Positions 1 to 7,645 of a DNA stretch of 64,000 bases are shown in pieces. The notes beneath the pieces are model-generated. The model did not search any database. It saw only the letters and a program-made list of their open reading frames with translations, and had not been told where the DNA came from. The stretch comes from Methylobacterium aerolatum. GTDB taxonomy: Bacteria; Pseudomonadota; Alphaproteobacteria; Rhizobiales; Beijerinckiaceae. The stretch is from assembly GCF_022179085.1 (NCBI RefSeq), contig NZ_BPQE01000012.1:1-64000 (forward strand), read 5' to 3'. How positions within the stretch are numbered: position 1 is the stretch's first letter; every line of letters begins with the position of its first letter. The position numbers and the translations under genes were made by a program.

Positions 1-2
1 CC

Positions 3-314
3 TACCACGCGGCGAAGGCGGCCGTGAACAGCTTCACCATGGGGCTCGCCCTCCAATACGCGAAGGAGGGCATCCGCGTGAACGCGATCATGCCGGGGCT
101 GATGAACACCCCCCTGATCCACCAGCAGATCTCCGAGCAGTACGCCGACGCCGACGAGATGGTCCGGGCGCGCGACGCCGCCTGCCCCACGGGCAAGATG
201 GGCACCGCCTGGGACATCGCGAAAGCCGCCCTGTTCCTCGTCTCCGACGAGGCCGCCTACATCACCGGCGTCAGCCTGCCCGTCGATGGCGGGCTCTCCT
301 GCAGAGCAGCGTGA
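3..314 (+). CDS. SDR-family oxidoreductase, C-terminal part (5' end outside window)
   Basis: The reading frame is open from the left edge and starts with Y-H-A-A-K, the catalytic YxxxK of short-chain dehydrogenases/reductases, so only the second half of the enzyme is present. Further family marks are the substrate-loop segment NAIMPGLMNTPL and the C-terminal YITGVSLPVDGG, which resembles the usual (V/I)TGxxxxVDGG ending. The stop TGA overlaps the GTG start of the RuBisCO-like gene (GTGA), so the two are translationally coupled. By context it probably oxidises or reduces a sugar-acid intermediate of the pathway encoded downstream. The exact substrate cannot be read from the sequence. The internal methionine or valine codons seen here are not starts. 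Confidence 0.88.
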   Translation, partial: YHAAKAAVNSFTMGLALQYAKEGIRVNAIMPGLMNTPLIHQQISEQYADADEMVRARDAACPTGKMGTAWDIAKAALFLVSDEAAYITGVSLPVDGGLSCRAA

Positions 315-1585
315 TCCCCTTGAGCACCTTGACCCTCCCGCCGCTTCGGATCGAGGCGGACTACCTCGTGGAGACGGTGGGCGATCCCCGCCGCGCCGTC
401 GAGACCATGGCCGGCGAGCAATCGAGCGGGACCTTCGTCCCGGTCCCCGGCGAGACGCCGGAACTGAAGGCCCGTTCGGCCGCCCGGGTCGAGCGCCTGG
501 ACCTGCTGGACGAGCGGGTCGAGACGCCCTCCCTCCCGACCACCGGACTGAAGGCCGGTGCCGACATCCGCCGGGCACGGGCGACGCTGTCCTGGCCGAT
601 CGAGAATGTCGGCCCCTCCCTGCCGAACCTGATGGCCACGGTGGCCGGCAACCTGTTCGAACTCCAGGCCTTCACCGGCCTGCGCCTCCTCGACATCCGC
701 CTGCCGCAGGCCTTCGCGGACGCCTATCCCGGCCCACGCTTCGGCATCGCGGGAACCCGGCGGCTCTCCGGGGTCGCCACGGGTCCGGTGATCGGCACGA
801 TCATCAAGCCGAGTGTCGGCTTCGGCCCGGAGGAGACCGCCGCCCTGGTCGCCACCCTGTGCGCCGGCGGCATCGACTTCATCAAGGACGACGAACTGCA
901 GGCGGATGGGCCGCACTGCCCCTTCGACCAGCGCGTCAAGGCGGTGATGCGGGTGGTGAACGCCCATGCCGACCGGACGGGCAAGAAGGTGATGGTCGCC
1001 TTCAACCTCACCGGCGACCTCGACCAGATGCGCCGCCGCCACGACCTTCTGGTCGCGGAAGGGGCCACCTGCCTGATGGCGAGCCTCCACGCGGTCGGCC
1101 TCGTCGGCATGATCGAACTCGGCCGGATGAGCGCCCTGCCGATCCACGCCCACCGCAACGGCTGGGGGGCGCTGACCCGGCATCCGCTCCTCGGCTTCTC
1201 CTACGTGCCCTGGCAGAAGATCTGGCGGCTGGCCGGCGCCGACCACATGCATGTGAACGGGCTGTCCAACAAGTTCTTCGAGGAGGACGAGAGCGTCGTC
1301 GCCTCGGCCTGTGCCTGCCTGACGCCGCTGTTCCCGGACAAGCCGTGTCTCGCCATGCCGGTCTTCTCCTCCGGCCAAACGGTCAAGCAGGCGCCGGGCA
1401 CCTACCGCGCCCTCGGCACGACGGACCTGATCGTGACGGCGGGCGGGGGCATCGTCGCCCATCCGGGCGGGCCGGGGGCGGGTGTGATGGCCCTGCGGCA
1501 GGCCTACGAGGCGGCGGTGGCCGACATTCCCCTCAAGACCCACGCCCTGTCGCACCCCGAACTCGCCCAGGCCCTGGAGCCCTGA
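311..1585 (+). CDS. oiaX: RuBisCO-like protein, probable 3-oxo-isoapionate-4-phosphate decarboxylase (OiaX type)
   Basis: This 424-residue protein is a large-subunit RuBisCO homologue without CO2-fixing context. RuBisCO landmarks are visible: TIIKPSVG with K166 (equivalent of K175), GGIDFIKDDE with K192, D194 and E195 (the carbamylated lysine and metal ligands), IHAHRNGWG with H281, the loop-6 lysine K321 in LSNKFFE, and the phosphate-binding TAGGGIVAHPGGPGAG. RuBisCO-like proteins next to a DUF1537 kinase were assigned in apionate catabolism as OiaX, which decarboxylates 3-oxo-isoapionate-4-phosphate to L-erythrulose-1-phosphate. The immediately following gene is that kinase, so this role is favoured by context. 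Other RuBisCO-like families (for example in methionine salvage) cannot be excluded from sequence alone. The GTG start overlaps the preceding stop. Confidence 0.85.
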   Translation: MIPLSTLTLPPLRIEADYLVETVGDPRRAVETMAGEQSSGTFVPVPGETPELKARSAARVERLDLLDERVETPSLPTTGLKAGADIRRARATLSWPIENVGPSLPNLMATVAGNLFELQAFTGLRLLDIRLPQAFADAYPGPRFGIAGTRRLSGVATGPVIGTIIKPSVGFGPEETAALVATLCAGGIDFIKDDELQADGPHCPFDQRVKAVMRVVNAHADRTGKKVMVAFNLTGDLDQMRRRHDLLVAEGATCLMASLHAVGLVGMIELGRMSALPIHAHRNGWGALTRHPLLGFSYVPWQKIWRLAGADHMHVNGLSNKFFEEDESVVASACACLTPLFPDKPCLAMPVFSSGQTVKQAPGTYRALGTTDLIVTAGGGIVAHPGGPGAGVMALRQAYEAAVADIPLKTHALSHPELAQALEP

Positions 1586-1587
1586 CG

Positions 1588-2964
1588 GTGATCGGAGCCC
1601 GCCCCCTGCCCGACGGCCCCCTCGTCGCCTTCTACGGCGACGACTTCACGGGGTCGTCCGCGGCGATGGAGGTGCTGGCCTTCGCCGGCCTGCCGACGGT
1701 GCTGTTCCTCGAATCGCCCGCGCCGCACCGGCTCGCGGCCTTCACCGCGATGCGGGCCATCGGCATCGCCGGGACCGCCCGGGCGCAATCCCCCGCCTGG
1801 ATGGAGGCGCATCTGCCGGAGGTCTTCCGGCTGATCGCCGGGCTCGGCGCGCCGGTCGCCCACTACAAGGTCTGCTCGACCTTCGACTCGTCCCCCACCA
1901 CGGGCTCCATCGGCAAGGCCGCCGACCTCGCGCTGCCGATCTTCCGGCCCGAGTGGACTCCGATGGTCGTGGCCGACCCCGGCATGGGCCGCTACCAGAG
2001 CTTCGGCCACCTCTTCGCCATGGCGGGCGGGACCGGCTTCCGCCTCGACCGCCACCCGACCATGGCCCGCCATCCCTCGACGCCGATGGACGAGGCCGAC
2101 CTCGGCCGTCACCTCGCCCGGCAGACGGAGCGGCGCATCGGTCTCGTCGATTTCGTGGCGATGAAGCGGGGCGAGGCCGAGGCGTGCCTCGACGCCGCGC
2201 GCGCCGGGGGCACGGAGATCGTCTCCCTCGACGTGCTGGACGCTGAGACGCTGATCGAGGCGGGGCGCCTGATCTGGGAGCGGGGCGGTGTCCCCGCCTT
2301 CACCCTCGGCTCGCAGGGTGTCGAGGCGGCCCTCGTCGCCTATTGGCGGGAGGCGGGGCTCCTGGCGACGGACGCGACGCCGCCGTCGCCGGGTCCGGTC
2401 GGGCGCATCGCCTGCGTCTCGGGCTCGGTCTCGCCGGTCACCGCCGGGCAGATCGCCCATGCCCTGGAGAACGGGTTCGCGGGTATCCGCCTCGACGCCC
2501 GCCTCGTCGTCGATCCCGTCGCCTGGGAGCGGGAGACCGGACGGGCCACGGAGGAGGCCCTGTCCGCGATCGGGCAAGGGCACGATCCCCTCGTCTACAG
2601 CGCGGCCGGGCCCGACGACCCCGCCGTCCCGGCCTTCAAGGATGCGATCCGCACCGCGGGCCTTCCCACGGAGCAGGTCAACGAGCGGCTCGGAGCCGGA
2701 TTGGGGCGGATCCTGCGCAGCACGATCCTCCAGGCCAAGCTCACCCGCGCGGTGATCTCCGGCGGTGACACGTCGGGCCGGGCGGCGGCGCAACTCGGCA
2801 TCGACGCGCTCACCGCCATCGGCCCCCTGGATCCGGGCTCACCCCTCTGCCGGGCCCATGGCGAGGACTGCCCGCTCGACGGGTTGGAGATCGCCCTCAA
2901 GGGCGGACAGGTCGGGCGACCCGATTTTCTTCAGGCCGTGAAGCGGGGAGGGCGCCGGACATGA
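1588..2964 (+). CDS. oiaK: DUF1537 four-carbon acid sugar kinase family, probable 3-oxo-isoapionate kinase (OiaK type)
   Basis: This is an ATP-dependent acid-sugar kinase of 458 residues. The N-terminal substrate domain has the family hallmark FYGDDFTGSS (DDFTG at residues 18-22) and KVCSTFDSSP. The C-terminal nucleotide-binding domain has VISGGDTSGRAA and LKGGQVGRPDFL. The frame is open much further upstream inside oiaX, but homology begins only at the GTG at 1588, two bases after the oiaX stop, so this start was chosen. In apionate pathways OiaK phosphorylates 3-oxo-isoapionate to give the substrate of the RuBisCO-like decarboxylase, which agrees with the gene order. Threonate or erythronate kinases of the same family are the alternative, but those usually sit with OtnC/OtnI-type genes, not with a RuBisCO-like protein. 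Confidence 0.85.
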   Translation: MIGARPLPDGPLVAFYGDDFTGSSAAMEVLAFAGLPTVLFLESPAPHRLAAFTAMRAIGIAGTARAQSPAWMEAHLPEVFRLIAGLGAPVAHYKVCSTFDSSPTTGSIGKAADLALPIFRPEWTPMVVADPGMGRYQSFGHLFAMAGGTGFRLDRHPTMARHPSTPMDEADLGRHLARQTERRIGLVDFVAMKRGEAEACLDAARAGGTEIVSLDVLDAETLIEAGRLIWERGGVPAFTLGSQGVEAALVAYWREAGLLATDATPPSPGPVGRIACVSGSVSPVTAGQIAHALENGFAGIRLDARLVVDPVAWERETGRATEEALSAIGQGHDPLVYSAAGPDDPAVPAFKDAIRTAGLPTEQVNERLGAGLGRILRSTILQAKLTRAVISGGDTSGRAAAQLGIDALTAIGPLDPGSPLCRAHGEDCPLDGLEIALKGGQVGRPDFLQAVKRGGRRT

Positions 2965-3749
2965 GCGAGGACAGGATGGGCAGGCTCGACGGGAAGATCG
3001 CCCTCGTCACCGGGGGCGCGCGAGGGATCGGGCAGGCGGTCGCCCGCGCCTACGCCCGGGAGGGGGCGAAGGTCGTCATCGCGGACCTCAACGGAGAGGG
3101 CGCCCGGGTCGCCGCCGCCGAACTCGGTGCGGAGGCGATGGGCTTGGCCGTGGACGTCGCCCAATCCGGTTCCGTCGCGGCGATGATCGCCGCCATCATC
3201 GAGGCCCATGGGCGGATCGACATCCTCATGAACAATGCCGGGATCGGCGCCAACACGCCGTTCCTGGAGACGACGCTGGAGGACTGGAACCGGATCGTCG
3301 GCGTGAACCTCACCGGGGCCTTCCTGGTGGCGCAGGGCGTCGCCCGCGAGATGGTTCGGACCGGGGAGGGCGGCAAGATCGTCAACATCGCCTCCCTCTC
3401 GGGCCAGCGGGGCGCCAACGGCCGGGCCGCCTACGGCGCGTCGAAGGCCGGGCTCGAACTCCTCACCAAGGTCATGGCGGTGGAACTCGCCGAGCACGGC
3501 ATCAACGTCAACAACATCGCGCCGGGCGCCATCGAGACCGACATCGCCAGGATCATGCACGACCGGGCGACCCGGGCCGCCTACGGCCGCCTGATCCCGA
3601 TGGTCCGCTACGGCACGCCGGAGGAGATCGCCGACGCGGCGGTGTTCCTGTGCTCGGACGAGGCTCGGTACATCCACGGCCACACCCTCAACGTGGACGG
3701 TGGGTTCCGCGAGGCGGGGCTGATGTTCACGCGCGACGCGCCGGCCTGA
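2961..3749 (+). CDS. SDR-family NAD(P)-dependent oxidoreductase
   Basis: This is a complete 262-residue classical short-chain dehydrogenase. It has the cofactor motif TGGARGIG (17-24), NNAG (91-94), catalytic Ser145 in NIASLSG, and YGASK with Tyr158 and Lys162. An aspartate at the end of beta-2 (VVIADLNG) favours NAD over NADP. The C-terminus IHGHTLNVDGG is standard. The ATG overlaps the kinase stop (ATGA), so it belongs to the sugar-acid operon. Together with the truncated SDR at the left edge it probably supplies the oxidation or isomerisation steps before or after the kinase/decarboxylase pair. Its substrate is not determined. Confidence 0.9.
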   Translation: MSEDRMGRLDGKIALVTGGARGIGQAVARAYAREGAKVVIADLNGEGARVAAAELGAEAMGLAVDVAQSGSVAAMIAAIIEAHGRIDILMNNAGIGANTPFLETTLEDWNRIVGVNLTGAFLVAQGVAREMVRTGEGGKIVNIASLSGQRGANGRAAYGASKAGLELLTKVMAVELAEHGINVNNIAPGAIETDIARIMHDRATRAAYGRLIPMVRYGTPEEIADAAVFLCSDEARYIHGHTLNVDGGFREAGLMFTRDAPA

Positions 3750-3883
3750 CCCTCCCCGCGAGCGGACGCGGAGCGATCCAGCCCAGCGGGCGATCCCCGG
3801 ACGAGGCGGATCCCGGGATTGCTGTCCCGCCCTCGCAATGACGGCGGCGGGACCGGACGACACAACAACAACCGGAGGAGACG

Positions 3884-4903
3884 ATGGGCAAGACCTTCAC
3901 CCGGCGCCGCGTGGCGGTGCTCGGCGCGGCGGCGACGATCGGCGTCGGCTCCCCGCTCCGCTACGCCAAGGCGGCGGAGTTCAGCTTCAAGTGGGGAACG
4001 AACGTCCCCGATTCCCACCCCCTCAACGTCCACGGGCGCAAGGCGGCGGCGGCGCTGATGGAAGCCACGAACGGCCGGGTCGAGTTGCGGATGTTCCCCA
4101 ACAACCAGCTCGGCGGCGACGCGGACATGTTCTCGCAGCTCCGTTCCGGGGCACTCGAATGCTTCTCCCTGTCGGGGGTCAACGTCCTCTCGACCATGCT
4201 GCCGGCGGCCGCCATCTCGGGCGTCGGCTTCGCCTTCAAGGATTACCCGACTCTCTGGAAGGCCATGGACGGGAAACTCGGTGAATGGCTTCGAGCCCAG
4301 ATCGCCAGGACCGGCTTGGTGGTCCAGGAGAAGATCTGGGACAACGGCTTCCGTCAGGTCACGACGAGCACGCGGCCCATCCTCAAACCGGAGGATTTCA
4401 ACGGGCTGAAGATCCGCGTTCCGGTGAGCGCCCTGTGGACCTCGTTGTTCCAGGGTCTCGGCGCCTCGCCGACGAGCCTGAACTTCGCGGAGGTCTATTC
4501 CGCACTCCAGACCAAGGTGGTGGACGGGCAGGAAAACCCGCCGGCGATCATCTCGGCGGCGAAGCTCTTCGAGGTGCAGAAGCACTGCTCACTGACGAAC
4601 CACATGTGGGACGGCTGGTGGTTCTTGATGAACCGTCGGGCCTGGGGCCAGCTTCCCCCGGACCTGCAGCGGACGTTCTCGACCGTGATCGACGCCGCCG
4701 CGATGGCGCAACGCGAGGATGTCGCCCGCCAGAACGAGGCCCTGAAGGCCGATCTCGCGGCCAAGGGCCTGATCTTCAACGATGTCGATCCGGCCCCCTT
4801 CCGCGCCACCCTGAGCAAGGCCGGCTTCTATCAGACCTGGAAACAGAAATTCGGCCCGGAGGCCTGGGGCATCCTGGAGGAGAGCACCGGCCCCCTCGCC
4901 TGA
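3884..4903 (+). CDS. TRAP transporter solute-binding protein, DctP family
   Basis: This is a periplasmic binding protein of 339 residues. The N-terminus FTRRRVAVLGAAATIG looks like a twin-arginine signal, and the mature part starts near EFSFKWGTN. Family features are the HPLNVHGRKAA region, GLKIRV with the conserved ligand-binding arginine, and the FAEVYSALQTKVVDGQENP segment typical of DctP proteins. GGAGGAGACG precedes the ATG. It follows the sugar-acid operon by 134 bases in the same direction, so it likely captures the substrate of that pathway. No DctQ or DctM gene accompanies it here. The partner permease is either upstream of the window or shared with another TRAP system. Confidence 0.9.
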   Translation: MGKTFTRRRVAVLGAAATIGVGSPLRYAKAAEFSFKWGTNVPDSHPLNVHGRKAAAALMEATNGRVELRMFPNNQLGGDADMFSQLRSGALECFSLSGVNVLSTMLPAAAISGVGFAFKDYPTLWKAMDGKLGEWLRAQIARTGLVVQEKIWDNGFRQVTTSTRPILKPEDFNGLKIRVPVSALWTSLFQGLGASPTSLNFAEVYSALQTKVVDGQENPPAIISAAKLFEVQKHCSLTNHMWDGWWFLMNRRAWGQLPPDLQRTFSTVIDAAAMAQREDVARQNEALKADLAAKGLIFNDVDPAPFRATLSKAGFYQTWKQKFGPEAWGILEESTGPLA

Positions 4904-4915
4904 GCGGCGGATCGC

Positions 4916-6049
4916 TCAGCGCGGCGCGGGCGTCTCCGACGCACAGAGACCTCGAAGGGCGGTCCACTCGTCTCCCGAGAGGATCGCCCGTCCAGGGGGA
5001 GCGAGACCCGCTTGCGCGCGGATCGCCGCGGCGCGCTCGCGGGTGAGCGGATGGCTGCGAAGAATGGCGAGCGCTTCACTCAAGCCACCCTTCTCGTCCC
5101 CGGCGATGCGTTCCAGGATGTCGGCGAGGGCCGCGCCGTTGCCGCCCGCCCTCGCCATCACATCGACCGCGAAGGCGTCTGCGGCCCGTTCCGTGTCGCG
5201 GCTGTAGCCGGCCGAGAGCAGGGCGTTGCCGAGCCCGACGATGATCGTCGAGCCGGTCAGGTCGCCCAGGACGAGGCTGAGCAGGAACGACGTGCCGGAG
5301 GCCCGGATCAGCGAGCGGGTCGGATCGCGCCCCCGCACATGGCCGAGTTCGTGCGCCACGATCGCCGCGACTTCGTCGGGGGTGCGGGCGCGGGTGATCA
5401 GGCCGGAGAGCACGATCACACGGCCTCCCGGCAGCGCAAACGCGTTCGCCATGCCGTGCCGCCGCACGCTGACGCTGAGGTCCGGTGGCAGCGAACCTCC
5501 GGGTCCCGCCGCGGCGACCAAGCGGGCGACGAGCCCGTCGAGAACCTCACGGCCGGCCGGTGCCGTGCAAGACCCTGGATCGCCGAGGATTCTCAGGAAC
5601 TGCGGTTCCGCCATCGCTCCGAGCCGCGACTCGGCCGCGTCTGGAACCAGGGGGACCAGTAGGCCCGCGATGCGAGGCATGCCGAAGACCGCCACGAGCA
5701 GCACCGCCAAGCCGGCCGCGATGGACCAGAACACGAGCCGCACGGTGCCGCCCGGATCGTCCCGGCGGTGGAGGTTCGGGCAGCGGGCCGCGAGGGCGGC
5801 GGAGAGCGTGTCGTCCGAGAACTCGACGCCGCTCGACTCCCCGGCCGGGCCGACCCGCATCAGGGGCGGCACGGACACGGTGGCACGCAGGTCACGGGGG
5901 TCCCAGTCCCGGTGGAGAGCGGAGCCCGACACCCGGAAGCGATCGGTGAGTTGCACCGTCACGGGGTGGGGCAGCGCGCTCAGACCGTCGAAGAAGCGAC
6001 CTTCCGCCGTGATCGGCACGGTCGCGGCCGGGATCGGATCGGCTGTCAC
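4916..6049 (-). CDS. M48 family metallopeptidase, membrane anchored
   Basis: This 377-residue protein has a zinc-protease motif HELGHVRGRD (HExxH near residue 231) and a downstream RDTERAADAFAVD helix that supplies the third ligand, as in M48 peptidases (HtpX/Oma1/BepA group). A cytosolic N-terminal part of about 100 residues is followed by one membrane segment at about 105-134. This resembles YcaL/LoiP-like or Oma1-like peptidases with the catalytic domain outside the cytoplasm. It starts three bases after the stop of the DUF898 gene, so the two are one transcription unit. This pairing suggests a joint role in envelope protein quality control, which is inference. It converges on the TRAP binding-protein gene with 12 bases between stops. 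Confidence 0.88.
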   Translation of the reverse strand: MTADPIPAATVPITAEGRFFDGLSALPHPVTVQLTDRFRVSGSALHRDWDPRDLRATVSVPPLMRVGPAGESSGVEFSDDTLSAALAARCPNLHRRDDPGGTVRLVFWSIAAGLAVLLVAVFGMPRIAGLLVPLVPDAAESRLGAMAEPQFLRILGDPGSCTAPAGREVLDGLVARLVAAAGPGGSLPPDLSVSVRRHGMANAFALPGGRVIVLSGLITRARTPDEVAAIVAHELGHVRGRDPTRSLIRASGTSFLLSLVLGDLTGSTIIVGLGNALLSAGYSRDTERAADAFAVDVMARAGGNGAALADILERIAGDEKGGLSEALAILRSHPLTRERAAAIRAQAGLAPPGRAILSGDEWTALRGLCASETPAPR

Positions 6050-6052
6050 CGG

Positions 6053-7336
6053 TCAGAAGCCGACTTGGAGCGCACCGCCGACATCGAGGGCATCGGCGAG
6101 CCCTTCCTGCAGGCCGCTTCCCGCCTTCCGGGCGGAGGCGACGACCTCGTGCAGGACCTCCGGATCCGTCACGGCCGTGCTGGTCGCCACGGCGGCCCAC
6201 AGCTTGGCTTGCACCACCCGCACGTAGAGAGCCACCAAGAGGGGCATCAGGCCGAGATAGGCCGGGATGAGGAGCAGCGACGAGGGGCCGAAGCCACCGG
6301 GCGCCGGTTTGGCCACGAAGAACGACGCCACGAGGAGGCCGAGGCCGAGCAGCACGCCCGCGACCGACAGCATGTAGAGAAGATACGGCCCGTAGAACTG
6401 CCGCGCCCGCAGGGTGGAGCGAAGCCGGGCCCGCCCGAGGCTCGCGGCGTCGATGAAGGCCCGCGCTTCCCTGGCGCGATAATAGGGGATCAGCAGCAGC
6501 ACCGCCGGCACGCAGACCGTGGCGAGCATCTTCAGGGTGAGGCCGAGCTGCAAGGCCGCGTAGGCGGGGTTGACGATGGTCTGCCCCGCCTTGCCGCCGG
6601 GCTTCGGCACGAAGAGGTTCTGGGGCAGAGAGAAGTCGGACGCGACGAGGAAGGCGATGCCGAGCGCGATCAGCGGTCCCAGCCCGACGACGTAGAGCAG
6701 CAACCAGGGGCCGAGGATGCTGCGTCCCCGAGCGGTGGACTGCATGCGGCTCGTACCGATCAAGGTATGGTTGATCCGGTAGCGCTCGAGGCTCGCGCGC
6801 ATGAAGGGAAAGGCGAGGCCCGCCGTGCACAGCGTCAGCAGCATCCACCCGCCGGCGCGCGCCGCGTAGACGAGGCCCGAACCGTCCTGCCCCAAGCGGA
6901 TCCCGCGCCACAGCGTCCGCATCGCCCGGTAGCGGCGTCCACGAAAGAGCGCGAACTGCCCGAGCAGATAGAGGGCGACGATGGAGACGACTGACGAGAA
7001 CGGCGCGAGGGCGGGCACGACCAGCGAGAGGGCGAACACGGCGATGTAGGTCGGAACCAGGATCGCGAGGGCGACGAGGAAGCCGAGGAACAGCTCCTTG
7101 CCCGTGCCGGTGTACTCGGCGGGCGATCCATCGACCTGCGTGCGCTCCCAGAAGAACCGGCGCAAGTCGGTGATGTACCAGAACCGATAGATGCCGAATG
7201 TCGCGAGGGAGAGCAGGAGCCCCTTCAGCGCCAACCCGAACAGCCCCCCAAGCCGCTTGTCGAAGGTCACCGTCGCCGGGGGTGGCAGAGAGCCGCCGCC
7301 ATCCGTCGTCGGTCGCGTTGTGAGTGCAAGAGGCAT
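6053..7336 (-). CDS. DUF898 (YjgN-like) polytopic inner-membrane protein
   Basis: This is a hydrophobic protein of about 427 residues with many transmembrane helices. It carries the repeated pattern typical of DUF898/YjgN proteins, such as FGIYRFWYITDLRRFFWERT and the internally duplicated RALRRYRINHTL-like segment (SLERYRINHTLIGTS). The frame is open for 71 codons further upstream, but that part is not hydrophobic and contains no family sequence. The ATG at 7336 (MPLALTTRP) was therefore preferred, although no strong ribosome binding site is seen. The function of DUF898 is unknown. The M48 peptidase directly downstream suggests that the two proteins act together in the membrane. Confidence 0.82.
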   Translation of the reverse strand: MPLALTTRPTTDGGGSLPPPATVTFDKRLGGLFGLALKGLLLSLATFGIYRFWYITDLRRFFWERTQVDGSPAEYTGTGKELFLGFLVALAILVPTYIAVFALSLVVPALAPFSSVVSIVALYLLGQFALFRGRRYRAMRTLWRGIRLGQDGSGLVYAARAGGWMLLTLCTAGLAFPFMRASLERYRINHTLIGTSRMQSTARGRSILGPWLLLYVVGLGPLIALGIAFLVASDFSLPQNLFVPKPGGKAGQTIVNPAYAALQLGLTLKMLATVCVPAVLLLIPYYRAREARAFIDAASLGRARLRSTLRARQFYGPYLLYMLSVAGVLLGLGLLVASFFVAKPAPGGFGPSSLLLIPAYLGLMPLLVALYVRVVQAKLWAAVATSTAVTDPEVLHEVVASARKAGSGLQEGLADALDVGGALQVGF

Positions 7337-7645
7337 GGGACCGCCGACATCGCGTAAGTTTCTGCGCCCGGGAAGTATCGAACGGAGCGCTTTCCGAGCG
7401 GTTGAAATACCTGCTCGATCTGACGTCCAACGGTCAGGAATTGCTGTTGGGGTAAACGATCTGAGTATGTCTCCAAGACAAATGCTTCGTGATCGATGGG
7501 TTGAAAACTTGTGCCGGTGGGCTCCCGTGAGAGGTTGAACGGCGCACAAGACGTGCGCTGCGGTCTCGCTGTTCGGTGCGACACGCCAGGGACGGGTCGC
7601 GTCCTCGTGGAAACACCTCCTTGGAAAAAAACCTCCCGCCGACGC
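7337..7645. other. Intergenic region upstream of the DUF898 gene
   Basis: There is no convincing gene in these 309 bases. A 133-codon minus-strand frame crosses the region and overlaps both neighbours, but it has no recognisable sequence and its composition is that of a chance frame. The segment around 7430-7520 is less GC-rich than the genes around it and probably holds the promoter of the DUF898-M48 pair. No clear terminator hairpin for the RND gene was found. Confidence 0.5.

Noticed and set aside
257-1555. Long minus-strand frame opposite the RuBisCO-like gene
   Set aside because: The product is rich in Arg, Gly, Asp and Glu without family motifs. It is a shadow frame typical of GC-rich genes, and the plus-strand gene is unmistakable.
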